In this document: positions 53,014 to 62,693 of the stretch, in pieces
Numbering within the stretch: position 1 is the stretch's first letter
Layout of the letters: each line of letters begins with the position of its first letter
From: Methanobacterium bryantii
GTDB taxonomy: Archaea > Methanobacteriota > Methanobacteria > Methanobacteriales > Methanobacteriaceae
DNA length: 64,000 nucleotides
Direction: 5' to 3'
Assembly (NCBI RefSeq): GCF_002287175.1
Contig: NZ_LMVM01000023.1
Coordinates: 1-64,000 of the forward strand
Notes under the pieces: generated by a model
What the model was told of the DNA's origin: nothing
Database searches by the model: none
The model's input: the letters and a program-made list of their open reading frames with translations, nothing else
Made by a program: the position numbers and the translations under genes

Positions 53014-54030
53014 ATGAGAACCTTAAAGAAACTAAAAAATTTTTTAACTGGGGGAGAGGCAGAGAAAGAGGAAGATGAAAATAAATCTGAATCTGAATTG
53101 TCAGAAATCGTCAAAGAGGAAAAACAACCAGTTGAATCAGAGACAAAACAACAAACTGCCCCTGCAGTAGAAGAAGTTAAAAAAGAGCCTGTTGTAGAAG
53201 CTGAACCTGCTGTAGAAAATAAACCTTCAGAAGTTGAAGTTAAAACTGAGACTATTGGAGAGGCACCTGCAATAGAAGAAACACCTATAGTAGAAGAAGT
53301 TGAACCTGTAATGGAAGAAGCTGAAGCTGCTGAGGAAGATAAACCTTCAGAAGTTGAAGTTAAAACCGAAACTGCTGTAGAAGAGAATGTTGAAGAACCT
53401 GCTGCTTCAGAAGAAGCAGAAATCATTGAGGAAACTAAAAAAGACGAACCCAAACCCAAAGGAAGTGAAAGTATGAGTTTACTTAATAAAGAAGCAAATC
53501 TAATACGCGCTGAAGAAGTAGAGCCAGGATTTAAACAGGAAATAATAGATGCTGGTGCAGAAACTGTAGCTTTATGTTACCAGTGTGGTACTTGTACCGG
53601 ATCATGTCCATCCGGAAAAAGAACCCCTTACAGGATAAGGAATATCATAAGAAAATCCCTCATGGGACTCAAAAGTGAAGTTATGGAAGACGACAGTCTC
53701 TGGGAATGTGTTACCTGCTACGCATGTCAGGAAAGATGCCCAAGGGGAGTAGCAATTGTAGATGTTGTTAAAATTTTAAGAAACATGCAGTCCCAGGCAG
53801 GAAAAATGGCACAGGCACACAAAATGACTGGAGTATTCGTACTTAAAACCGGACACGGTGTACCTATAAACGACGCCACAATGGCATTAAGGAAAAAAGT
53901 TGGATTAAATGAATTACCACCAACCACACACGAATTCCCAGAAGCATTAGAAGAAGTAAGAACAATACTCAAGAAAACAGGATTCGACACTTTAATCGGA
54001 TACAACTGGGAAACAGGAGAAATAGAATAA
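53014..54030 (+). CDS. hdrC: CoB-CoM heterodisulfide reductase subunit C with a long acidic N-terminal extension
   Basis: HdrC carries two [4Fe-4S] clusters that pass electrons to HdrB in the MvhADG/HdrABC complex. The cluster motifs are CYQCGTCTGSCP near residue 190 and CVTCYACQERCP near 230. Residues 154-338 (from MSLLNKEANLIRAEEV) are exactly the 185 residues of a normal HdrC. The first 153 are Glu/Val/Pro-rich, contain two copies of KPSEVEVKTET 40 residues apart and look disordered. An internal ATG at 53473 has AAGGAAGTG 6 nt ahead, so a short form may be made. ATG 53014 follows AAGGGTGTG. Confidence 0.93.
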   Translation: MRTLKKLKNFLTGGEAEKEEDENKSESELSEIVKEEKQPVESETKQQTAPAVEEVKKEPVVEAEPAVENKPSEVEVKTETIGEAPAIEETPIVEEVEPVMEEAEAAEEDKPSEVEVKTETAVEENVEEPAASEEAEIIEETKKDEPKPKGSESMSLLNKEANLIRAEEVEPGFKQEIIDAGAETVALCYQCGTCTGSCPSGKRTPYRIRNIIRKSLMGLKSEVMEDDSLWECVTCYACQERCPRGVAIVDVVKILRNMQSQAGKMAQAHKMTGVFVLKTGHGVPINDATMALRKKVGLNELPPTTHEFPEALEEVRTILKKTGFDTLIGYNWETGEIE

Positions 54031-54049
54031 ATTTTTTGGAGGAATTATA

Positions 54050-54961
<912 letters not shown>

Positions 54962-55193
54962 ATATACTCCCTCTCTTTTTATTTTTTAAGGTAAGTTTTA
55001 TTAATGCATCTCTATTTCTGTAAATATATTCTATTCTAAAAATATCAAATAGCTCTGTCTTAAATGGCCATATATTTCTTATTTTACCAAAATATTAAAC
55101 TTAATATATAAACTTTTAAATATTTTGAGGCTTATATTTTAACTTGAATTTGAATTTGATTAGTTTGAAACTTAAATTATTCGAGGTGTTTTT

Positions 55194-55460
55194 TTGTTTA
55201 TTGCTACACTGGTTGGAATATTTAAATTTAATGAATTACCACAAGAATATGGACCATATGTAAAATATAAGGCTTCTCTTGAAAAGAAAAACATTGATGA
55301 AAATGAAAAAATCGCCATTCTAAACATAAGTGGTACAGAAAGCTATCATGTTTTATTCTTAGATTCATATAAAAGCACAGCTGAAATAGACGAAGAACTA
55401 AAAGCAGCTGATGCAAAACTTAATTACAACACTAAAAAAATACTGGAAGGACACTTATGA
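55194..55460 (+). CDS. DUF749-type small protein
   Basis: An 88-residue protein with a TTG start behind CGAGGTG. The start (FIATLVGIFKFNELPQEYGPYVKYKASLE) matches what I know of archaeal DUF749. The C-terminal half (AILNISGTESYHVLFLDSY) is beta then helix. The next gene overlaps by 4 nt (ATGA), so they are translated together; the DUF749-DUF2096 pair is seen in other methanogens. Function unknown. Confidence 0.7.
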   Translation: MFIATLVGIFKFNELPQEYGPYVKYKASLEKKNIDENEKIAILNISGTESYHVLFLDSYKSTAEIDEELKAADAKLNYNTKKILEGHL

Positions 55461-55984
55461 CTGAACTGCCTATGGAACAAACATGGTTAGTTCTTGTTGA
55501 ACTTTTAACTGACCTTCGAAAACGTGGAACCCAAATTCCAGATGAAGTACCCAAAACTGTGAGATTAGCAAAAACTACCATAAATTTTTACAAAGCAGAC
55601 CCTACTAACCCAGACATGATAAACGAAATAAAAAGAATAAATGATTTTCTAAATTCAGTTCAAAATACTCTTCTTGATCTTGCTGAGGAAGTAGGTAAAG
55701 ATTACAAAGATGAATGGCTTAATAAACTTATGAGGGCTTCAAGAGGGGAAAGAGTAGTTGAAAAAGAGGAAAATGCACCTAAATTTGCTGTTGGAGTTCC
55801 TTCCGGATTTTCAATGGTAAAAGTTACCTTCCAGGAGCCTTTATCAGAGGAAAGGTTAAATGATATTGCTGAAGAATATGGAGTTATAATAGAATTTGAA
55901 GAAGATGACGTGGTTGCAATTTATGGGGATCAAGACAACGTTAAAGCAAGTTTAAAAGAAATAGCTTCATTTTTCCAGAAATAA
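55457..55984 (+). CDS. DUF2096 protein
   Basis: A 175-residue protein of the methanogen DUF2096 family. The first two-thirds are helical (WLVLVELLTDLRKRGTQIP; EIKRINDFLNSVQNTLLDLAEEV) and the last third is a small beta-alpha domain (SMVKVTFQEPLSEERLND; DVVAIYGDQDNVKASLKEIA) like an ACT or nucleotide-binding unit. Its ATG overlaps the stop of the preceding gene. Function unknown. Confidence 0.82.
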   Translation: MTELPMEQTWLVLVELLTDLRKRGTQIPDEVPKTVRLAKTTINFYKADPTNPDMINEIKRINDFLNSVQNTLLDLAEEVGKDYKDEWLNKLMRASRGERVVEKEENAPKFAVGVPSGFSMVKVTFQEPLSEERLNDIAEEYGVIIEFEEDDVVAIYGDQDNVKASLKEIASFFQK

Positions 55985-56022
55985 AATAAATTTAATTTTT
56001 TTATATTTCAGGGAGTTACAAC

Positions 56023-56691
56023 ATGAAAATTCTGGTTATGGGCGATATACACGGACAGTGTCATAAAATCTTTAATTATCTTCAAAAGGACACTGTGGAT
56101 CTAATAATTTTAACTGGAGATATAACACATTTCGGGCCGCCCAAGTTATGTGGAGACATATTAAATGAAATATGCGCATTTAATGTTCCCACATTTGCGA
56201 TACCTGGTAACTGCGACCCATCAGGGGTTTATGGGGAAATTGAAAATTCAAGTGCAATTAATATACATAACAGATCAATTATTATTAAAAATATAGGTAT
56301 TTGCGGGTTTGGCGGCTCAAATCCAACTCCATTTGACACGCCCCTTGAATTTGAAGAGATGGAAATATATGATGAACTTAAAAAGCTGATGAAACAAATT
56401 GAAAATCAGGAAATAAGAATACTGGTGACTCATGCACCACCCTACAACACGAAAACTGATTTAATACCTTCTGGAGACCATGTAGGAAGCAAAAGTGTTC
56501 GAAAGATAATAGAAGAGTTTCAACCTTCCCTTAACTTGTGTGGACATATACATGAAGCAGTAGCCATTGATAAAATAGAGAATACTATTATATTCAATCC
56601 AGGAGAAGCATCTCATGGTTTTGCAGGCATAATAGACATAAATGAAGATGAAAGAGAAATAAAAATATCCCCCCAACTCATAAATCTTTAA
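56023..56691 (+). CDS. Calcineurin-like metallophosphoesterase
   Basis: A 222-residue hydrolase with the five phosphoesterase motifs: MGDIHGQ near residue 6, LTGDITHFG near 32, PGNCDPSG (GNxD variant) near 64, THAPPYNTKTD near 137 and CGHIHEAVA near 171. The binuclear metal site is complete, so it should hydrolyse a phosphoester or cyclic phosphodiester; the MJ0912/YfcE-like group is the nearest. AGGGAGTTACAAC precedes the ATG. It is followed by an array and the 2-phosphoglycerate kinase. Confidence 0.9.
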   Translation: MKILVMGDIHGQCHKIFNYLQKDTVDLIILTGDITHFGPPKLCGDILNEICAFNVPTFAIPGNCDPSGVYGEIENSSAINIHNRSIIIKNIGICGFGGSNPTPFDTPLEFEEMEIYDELKKLMKQIENQEIRILVTHAPPYNTKTDLIPSGDHVGSKSVRKIIEEFQPSLNLCGHIHEAVAIDKIENTIIFNPGEASHGFAGIIDINEDEREIKISPQLINL

Positions 56692-56899
56692 GAATGCTTT
56701 ATTAAAATTATAAAAAGGAATTATATTCATAACCCTAAAATAAAATAGTATAATTATTTATGTCAATAATCTTAAGAAATAGACATGTAATCAACTTTGA
56801 TGGTTAATAGCATATATTATATAATTGGATCTAAACCATTTTAATGAAATTTAAAGTATTTAATTAATTGACATTTATTCTATTTGAGGTTGAGAAAAT

Positions 56900-57040
56900 G
56901 TTATAAAAATTCTTTGAATTTTGTAACCGCAAAAATTAAAGATTTTTGCATGTTATACATTTTCGAACATTCGAAAATTTTTGATTTTTGAATGCCCGAA
57001 CACCATTGTTCGGCAGCCTTAAAATCAAAGATTTTAAAGG
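56900..57040. repeat. Hairpin array K upstream of 2-phosphoglycerate kinase
   Basis: Units: AAAATTC-ttt-GAATTTT, GCAAAAATT-aaa-GATTTTTGC (one mismatch), CGAAAATT-ttt-GATTTTTG (imperfect), CGAACA-cca-TTGTTCG and AAAATC-aaa-GATTTT. The linker GTAACCGC is shared with arrays A and B. It ends 8-14 bp before the kinase start; its last arm (TTTTAAAGGTGA) blends into the ribosome binding site. Confidence 0.75.
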
Positions 57041-57053
57041 TGAGAAATTGAGG

Positions 57054-57971
57054 ATGATAATGGTAGAAGGAGAAGTAAGCGGTAAAAAGTATAGAGAGCC
57101 TTTTTCTAAAGGAGTCTTAGCACGATCTTTAACTCGAGCAGAGATGGATCCAAATAAGGCATATACATTCGCATCTCAAATAGAGGCACATTTAAGAAAA
57201 GAAGGAATAAAGGTTATAAGTCTAGATGACCTTGTAGGAATAGTCCGTGCAAGATTAAAAGAAGAAAATGAAGAAGTAGCTGAAAAATACGGGCTATGGA
57301 AACGGATTCGTACATGTAAAGAGCCTCTTATTATATTAATAGGAGGAGCTTCAGGAGTTGGTACATCTTCAATTGCTTTTGAAGTTGCTAACAGGCTTGG
57401 AATAAGAAACATGACAAGCACCGATATCATAAGAGAAGTTATGCGTAAGATGGTATCAAAAGAACTGTTACCAACTTTATTTGAATCCAGTTACACTGCT
57501 TATAAATCTTTAAGAATTCCACCATCCCCTGAACTGGATGAAGTAATTATTGGATTTAGAGATCATGTCGATACCGTAAGTGTAGGTGTTGAAGCTGTAA
57601 TTGAAAGAGCACTGAAAGAAGGAGTAAGTATAGTCATTGAAGGCGTTCATATCGTTCCAGGATTTATAAACGAAGAACTTGTAAGTAAACATAATGTTGC
57701 CATGTTTGTTTTAACCTTGCAGGATGAAGAAGTTCATAAAGGAAGATTCTACTCAAGGTGCAGGCAGTTATGGGCTCGAAGGCCCTTAAAGAGGTATATG
57801 AACTACTTTGGAGCAATACGAAAAACACATAAATACTTTGAAAATCAGGCCCAGAAGTATGATATACCCGTTATTGAAAATATTGACGTTACAACCACGA
57901 TTGATTGTATAATAGAAACTATTACAAAAACATATGGACGTGAAGAAGATGTTAGAGAAACAAAAAGTTAA
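57054..57971 (+). CDS. pgk2: 2-phosphoglycerate kinase
   Basis: A 305-residue enzyme that makes 2,3-bisphosphoglycerate for cyclic 2,3-DPG, a compatible and phosphate-storage solute of Methanobacteriales. An N-terminal ATP-cone domain (residues 1-90, PFSKGVLARSLTRAEMDPNKAY) precedes a P-loop kinase with IILIGGASGVGTSSIAFEVA near 97-116 and TSTDIIREVMRK near 122. ATG 57054 is used, or TTG 57048 (MRM); AAAGGTGA is upstream. A longer frame starting at 56988 is merely array K read through. It overlaps the next gene by 38 nt. Confidence 0.92.
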   Translation: MIMVEGEVSGKKYREPFSKGVLARSLTRAEMDPNKAYTFASQIEAHLRKEGIKVISLDDLVGIVRARLKEENEEVAEKYGLWKRIRTCKEPLIILIGGASGVGTSSIAFEVANRLGIRNMTSTDIIREVMRKMVSKELLPTLFESSYTAYKSLRIPPSPELDEVIIGFRDHVDTVSVGVEAVIERALKEGVSIVIEGVHIVPGFINEELVSKHNVAMFVLTLQDEEVHKGRFYSRCRQLWARRPLKRYMNYFGAIRKTHKYFENQAQKYDIPVIENIDVTTTIDCIIETITKTYGREEDVRETKS

Positions 57972-58350
57972 AGAAGTGATGACAGAGGACGTTATAACAG
58001 TTTCCCCCAATGAAGACGTTGTTTTCGCTTTTGAAAAGTTAATGAAATATAAGGTAAGTTCTCTTCCTGTTGTTGATGAAGATGGAATACTTTTAGGTAT
58101 CGTGACAGCAACAGATCTTGGACATAACCTGATTCTTGATAAATATGAACTTGGAACAACAGTGGACAAAGTCATGGTAAAAGATGTAATCTGCATAGGT
58201 TCGCAAGATAACCTGAAAACTGCAGTTAAAAAAATGAATAAATATGGTGCTGGTGGCGGAATTGTAAATCAACTGATTGTAGTGGATGATCATAAAATAA
58301 AAGGTATAATTTCAGATGGAGATATAATAAAAGCATTAAGAGCACTTTAA
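57934..58350 (+). CDS. CBS-domain pair protein
   Basis: A 138-residue protein composed of two CBS motifs: KVKEVMTEDVITVSPNEDVVFA with VSSLPVVDEDGILLGIVTATDL (residues about 12-67), and VDKVMVKDVICIGSQDNL with QLIVVDDHKIKGIISDGDIIKAL (about 76-134). Such pairs bind adenosine nucleotides and regulate partners. The ATG lies inside the 2-phosphoglycerate kinase gene (38-nt overlap; ATG 57949 is the alternative), so the pair is coupled, and it may tune that kinase by energy charge. Confidence 0.87.
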   Translation: MDVKKMLEKQKVKEVMTEDVITVSPNEDVVFAFEKLMKYKVSSLPVVDEDGILLGIVTATDLGHNLILDKYELGTTVDKVMVKDVICIGSQDNLKTAVKKMNKYGAGGGIVNQLIVVDDHKIKGIISDGDIIKALRAL

Positions 58351-58526
58351 TATTGGATATTCATTAAACTTATATCAAAATAGTCATCTAAAGCAGGTTA
58401 TGTTATTTTTAGATTAGATAACCATACAAGTTACCACCATGAAAACTTTTGCTTTTCATAAAATTTTAATATTAAAAGAGTATTGGGAAATTAATGCCCA
58501 AATACTGTAAAATTCTTTTTAAGTTA

Positions 58527-59516
58527 TTATAATGAAGATATAACAAAAAATAGCGTTCCAGATATAACTGCACATATCGGAAATGTAAGAGCCCATGAAG
58601 ATACAATTTGTTTTACAACATCACCACCAATATCTCTGGTTTTCCTCGCAAGCCCCACCCCAATTACAGACCCTACAAGTGTTTGAGTTGGAGATATAGG
58701 CATTCCTAAAAATGTGAAAAGTAAGATAACAGAAGCAGCTGCTATTTGAGCTGAAACACCTCTTGTTGGAACCAAATTAGTTATTCTTTTTCCAACTGTA
58801 CCCGTAATTCTATTTCCGGCAACTAAAATTCCAGAAACAATTCCAATAGCACCTAATACTCTTATATCGCTGCTTGCAGCACTTCCAGCTACTGCAATCA
58901 TTATACCTGTTGCGGCTGCAATATCTATAGCACCCACCCCCATAGCAGCAAAACAGGAACTCACAATCTGCAAATAAGAGAATATTTTTTCTAATCTGCC
59001 CCTTACAGCCATACTGGTTGCTTTCTCAAGAAGTGAAACTCTTAAAAGATAGTAAAACACAAAACCAACTGTAAGGCCCAAAAGTGGAGATGAAATCCAG
59101 CTTAATGCGATATTAAGAAGTGAATTCCATTGAATATGAGTTATACCTGCATAAACAATTCCGTATCCAAAAATAGACCCAACCATTGCATGGCTCCCTG
59201 AAACAGGAGTTCTCCTAAAAATAGAAATACTAACCCATATTCCTGCAGACAATGTGGCTATTACAGCCCCCATAGGAGTTATAAATGATGATGCAACTAT
59301 ACCCCCAGATATAGTTTTAATAACATTACCACTTAAAAATACGGCTCCAATAAACATGAACGCAGCCCCCACTATAAGGGCTTGCCTCATCTTAACAACA
59401 CCACTCCCTACTGCAGTTCCCATGGAGTTACCAATATCATTGGCCCCAATATTAGCCGCAAGATAAATACCTGCAGCAACACCAAGTATAATAAGGTAGT
59501 CTAAGATTTTACCCAC
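58527..59516 (-). CDS. pitA: PiT-family inorganic phosphate transporter
   Basis: A 329-residue transporter with about ten helices and the two PiT signatures: ANIGANDIGNSMGTAVGSG near residues 21-39 and AAASVILLFTFLGMPISPTQTLVG (with the second repeat AIGIVSGILVAGNRITGTVG). It carries phosphate with H+ or Na+. The start codon at 59516 follows AGGAAAGTGGGTAAA-like context. It is a likely partner of cDPG metabolism, since the kinase gene lies just upstream on the other strand. Confidence 0.92.
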   Translation of the reverse strand: MGKILDYLIILGVAAGIYLAANIGANDIGNSMGTAVGSGVVKMRQALIVGAAFMFIGAVFLSGNVIKTISGGIVASSFITPMGAVIATLSAGIWVSISIFRRTPVSGSHAMVGSIFGYGIVYAGITHIQWNSLLNIALSWISSPLLGLTVGFVFYYLLRVSLLEKATSMAVRGRLEKIFSYLQIVSSCFAAMGVGAIDIAAATGIMIAVAGSAASSDIRVLGAIGIVSGILVAGNRITGTVGKRITNLVPTRGVSAQIAAASVILLFTFLGMPISPTQTLVGSVIGVGLARKTRDIGGDVVKQIVSSWALTFPICAVISGTLFFVISSL

Positions 59517-59763
59517 TTTCCTGTGTAAATTTTAGCATGATACTAATTTGTCATTTAAATAATTTATAAATTCTCCAATCATGATTAATCTAAGGATTTA
59601 ATGTAATTGCTTAAATCAAAAAAATAGGAAGTTTAAAAAAGTAATTATTAATTGACCTCAATTTCGCAATAAATTCAAAATTATTATAAATAAAGCCCCA
59701 CCTGTAATAAAATAGCCGTGTTGTTAATCGTAAGGTTAAAATAGTATTAGACCTAAAGTTAAT

Positions 59764-60075
<312 letters not shown>

Positions 60076-60200
60076 TCAAATTAACCCAAAAGATGTACAA
60101 AATAATAAAAACAGACAAGTTTTAAATAGGATAAAACCAAAACTATTATAAACTATTAAAGACAATCATCTTTTTTACTGGATAACTATTTTTATCATGT

Positions 60201-60285
<85 letters not shown>

Positions 60286-60451
60286 CTCATACTCATACAA
60301 TTTAAATCAATAAAGCCACATCATTAAATTCTAATTCTATATATTGCCTAAATTTTATCCTGACTCAAAATTTAATTTTAAACTGGTGACATTAATGAAA
60401 TTCAAAGATAAAAAAAGCACTGATAATTGACATTTACCAGTTGCAACTTTA

Positions 60452-60958
60452 ATGATTCTAATTTTAACGGCAATTGCAACCAGTTTACAGTTCTTTTACC
60501 CTGAAATAATTAATATGTTATCCCGGAATCCAAATGCACTTTTAGCGGGGCAGTGGTGGCGTCTGATATCACCTATTTTCATTAATCCTGAAGGGTGGAG
60601 CCAGATAATATTCAATTTTTCTGCTCTCATATTTTTAGGTATCATTGTAGAGAAGTTTTATGGAAGCTTCCGCTGGCTCATCTTCTATTTTACCGCAGGA
60701 TTTACAGGAGAAATTGCAGGTTATTTCTGGCAGCCATACAGCAGAGGTTCATCTGTAGCTATAATGGGGCTTCTCGGCGCCCTGCTGGTTTGGATAATAT
60801 TAAATCGCAGATCAGCACCTGTCCAAATTCAAATATGGGGCCCTGTAGGATTGATATTTGCAGTTATTCTTACCTTTTCTCATAATATACACGGTCCTCC
60901 AATTCTTATGGGGGCTTTAATTGCTTTATTAGTGCTTCAAAGTAAAATGCATCCCTAA
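60452..60958 (+). CDS. Rhomboid-like membrane protein with an in-frame UGA near the start
   Basis: A 168-residue protein of about six helices with the rhomboid layout: QWWRLISPIFINPEGWSQIIFN, YFTAGFTGEIAGYF, the serine motif SSVAIMGLLGALL (G-S-S near residue 91) and a C-terminal FSHNIHGP His. The expected start is ATG 60395 with CTGGTGACATTA upstream, reading MKFKDKKSTDN, but TGA at 60428 interrupts after 11 codons; the frame resumes at HLPVATLM. Translation may restart at ATG 60452, losing only a short polar tail, or the gene may be damaged or the base may be an error. Confidence 0.7.
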   Translation: MILILTAIATSLQFFYPEIINMLSRNPNALLAGQWWRLISPIFINPEGWSQIIFNFSALIFLGIIVEKFYGSFRWLIFYFTAGFTGEIAGYFWQPYSRGSSVAIMGLLGALLVWIILNRRSAPVQIQIWGPVGLIFAVILTFSHNIHGPPILMGALIALLVLQSKMHP

Positions 60959-61045
60959 AAATAAGTTTTATTTCTCATTAAAGTTAGCAAATATTTAAAT
61001 ACAGCACTACAGATATCATATTATCTTAAATAGGGGGTAACATCT

Positions 61046-61573
61046 GTGGAAATGATTTATATTTTCTTGATGGTGACATTAATCGGCGCTGTTTTACATT
61101 TATTTTTAAGTAAAACAAGGACAAAAAATAGAATATTTGAAGTGTTTTTGTTATGGTTTTTAGTTGTAATGGTTGGAATTGGTTCGATATGGGCATTTAT
61201 GGGACATGTATTTTTTGCAGATATGGTTGCAGCAGCCATAGGATGGCCTGCTGGAAGTCCGTTCCAGTTTGAAGTTGGAATCGCTAATTTATCCTACGGA
61301 ATTCTTGGTCTTTTATGCTGGAAATTCAGGGATAATTTCTGGACAGCTGCGGTAATAGCAATATCTACATTCTATCTTGGAGATGCCTATGGTCACATTG
61401 CCAATATAATGCAAACCGGAAATATAGCAGCAGGGAACGCGGGCTATGCATTATATGCAGATATTTTAGTACCCCTCGTATTGATATGTCTTTTAATTGC
61501 ATACAAAGCTACTTTTAAAAAGCCAAATGAATTAATAGAACAAGAAGATGATTATTTACCAAAAAGCACTTAA
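61046..61573 (+). CDS. DUF6790-like membrane protein
   Basis: A 175-residue integral membrane protein with about five helices and conserved polar residues inside the membrane (GHVFFADMVAAAIGWPAGSPFQFEVG near residues 52-77; LGDAYGHIANIM near 110-121). A GTG start behind GGGGGTAAC is used. Related proteins of unknown function are found in methanogens and bacteria (DUF6790 in my recollection). It stands alone, followed by decayed sequence on the other strand. Confidence 0.7.
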   Translation: MEMIYIFLMVTLIGAVLHLFLSKTRTKNRIFEVFLLWFLVVMVGIGSIWAFMGHVFFADMVAAAIGWPAGSPFQFEVGIANLSYGILGLLCWKFRDNFWTAAVIAISTFYLGDAYGHIANIMQTGNIAAGNAGYALYADILVPLVLICLLIAYKATFKKPNELIEQEDDYLPKST

Positions 61574-61601
61574 AAATGTAAAAAATAATTATTTCTTCTT
61601 T

Positions 61602-62000
61602 TTTATCTTTATTAAAAAAACACTTGACTCTATCTTCAACTTTCCATCCGGGATAAGTTTTGATATATCTTTAGCAGATTCGATCTTTCTAAAATATAGA
61701 CTGCATCCATAAAATTATTCAACGGTTGGATTATTTAACTGCTTGGGAGTTGAATACATATAATAAATACCCCTATCTACAGTTAAAGTACTGGCAAGTT
61801 TTTTGTTCTAAACTGTTTGCCCACATAAAGAAATTTTTTCAATCCCTCCACTTTGTAACTTCACCTACTGCAGGCCTTAAAGTTTTAGGTGGAATTTCTT
61901 TAGGATAACCTACAGCGCAGCCGTTAAGCCTAAACTCACCAGGATTAACCCCTGTAATTATATAAAAATCTTTCAGCCTTTTAAAACAAAATATAATTCC
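61602..62000 (-). pseudogene. Decayed C-terminal fragments, nitroreductase-like
   Basis: In the leftward direction 62000-61842 reads FKRLKDFYIITGVNPGEFRL and GCAVGYPKEIPPKTLRP before a TGA at 61841-61839; the GYP and RP spacing with a following KW is like the C-terminus of nitroreductase-family proteins. Upstream and downstream the frame is broken; another readable piece lies at about 61710-61602 (RKIESAKDISKLIPDGKLKI). No start codon or ribosome binding site is present, so this is a remnant. Confidence 0.45.
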
Positions 62001-62006
62001 AAAACA

Positions 62007-62636
62007 TTAGCCAGAATGTTTCTTTAAAAATTGTTCTGCTTTTACCTTAGTAGCATTTCTCGGACTATCAAGCTGTCTTTTAACCAGAGAAATTACTTCC
62101 TCTTTATCCTGAATTTCATCAAAATATTTATCAAAGGATAAGATAGCTTTACCTAAAAGAATACTTCGACACTCCTGATCTCTTGGAATGTTTTCAAGCT
62201 CCAATAAGTTACCTGTAATTTTCTTTTGATATTCAGGCTTAGCTCTTGCTATTTTCCAGCTGTTGTCAACAACGTGTCCGGCAGTGATCATTGATTCATC
62301 TGATAAAAGCCCATAGAACTTTTCAAAGATATATTCAATCTTTTCCTGTGAATCTACAGCACTTAAATTGGCCAGGATATCCATAGCATTCCACATGATA
62401 ACTTTATTACCAGTATCCAGTAATTCTATAAAAAAATCAACGCGAGGATATAAAATTTCGGGATTTTTCCCGCTTATAATGTTCAAAACCTTTATGGATC
62501 TAAATTTTATCCGTGCAACATCTGAAGAAATCAAATTTAAAAGAATAGAAATTAATTGAGGATTCTTTACAGCTTTTTCTGCTATGTCCTTGGAGTGGTC
62601 TTCTTTTTGGTTAAGTTCATCTGCAATATCTTCCAC
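62007..62636 (-). CDS. HEAT/ARM-like repeat protein
   Basis: A 209-residue all-helical protein with repeated helix pairs (LISILLNLISSDVARIKFRSIKVLNII, DFFIELLDTGNKVIMWNAMDILANLS) typical of HEAT/ARM scaffolds. It ends SPRNATKVKAEQFLKKHSG, a common close for archaeal HEAT proteins. No catalytic motif is present; it may be a docking protein. It starts MEDIADELNQKEDHS, with GGGGGCTGAAAAC upstream, 57 bp after the aminotransferase gene in the same direction. Confidence 0.8.
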   Translation of the reverse strand: MEDIADELNQKEDHSKDIAEKAVKNPQLISILLNLISSDVARIKFRSIKVLNIISGKNPEILYPRVDFFIELLDTGNKVIMWNAMDILANLSAVDSQEKIEYIFEKFYGLLSDESMITAGHVVDNSWKIARAKPEYQKKITGNLLELENIPRDQECRSILLGKAILSFDKYFDEIQDKEEVISLVKRQLDSPRNATKVKAEQFLKKHSG

Positions 62637-62693
62637 AGTTTTCAGCCCCCATTAATCCATATCCTTTTTAAATGTTTTTGTCAGTATCCTATT

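Noticed and set aside
56988..57053. N-terminal extension of 2-phosphoglycerate kinase
   Set aside because: The extension is array K read in frame; the ribosome binding site AAAGGTGA supports a start at 57048-57054.
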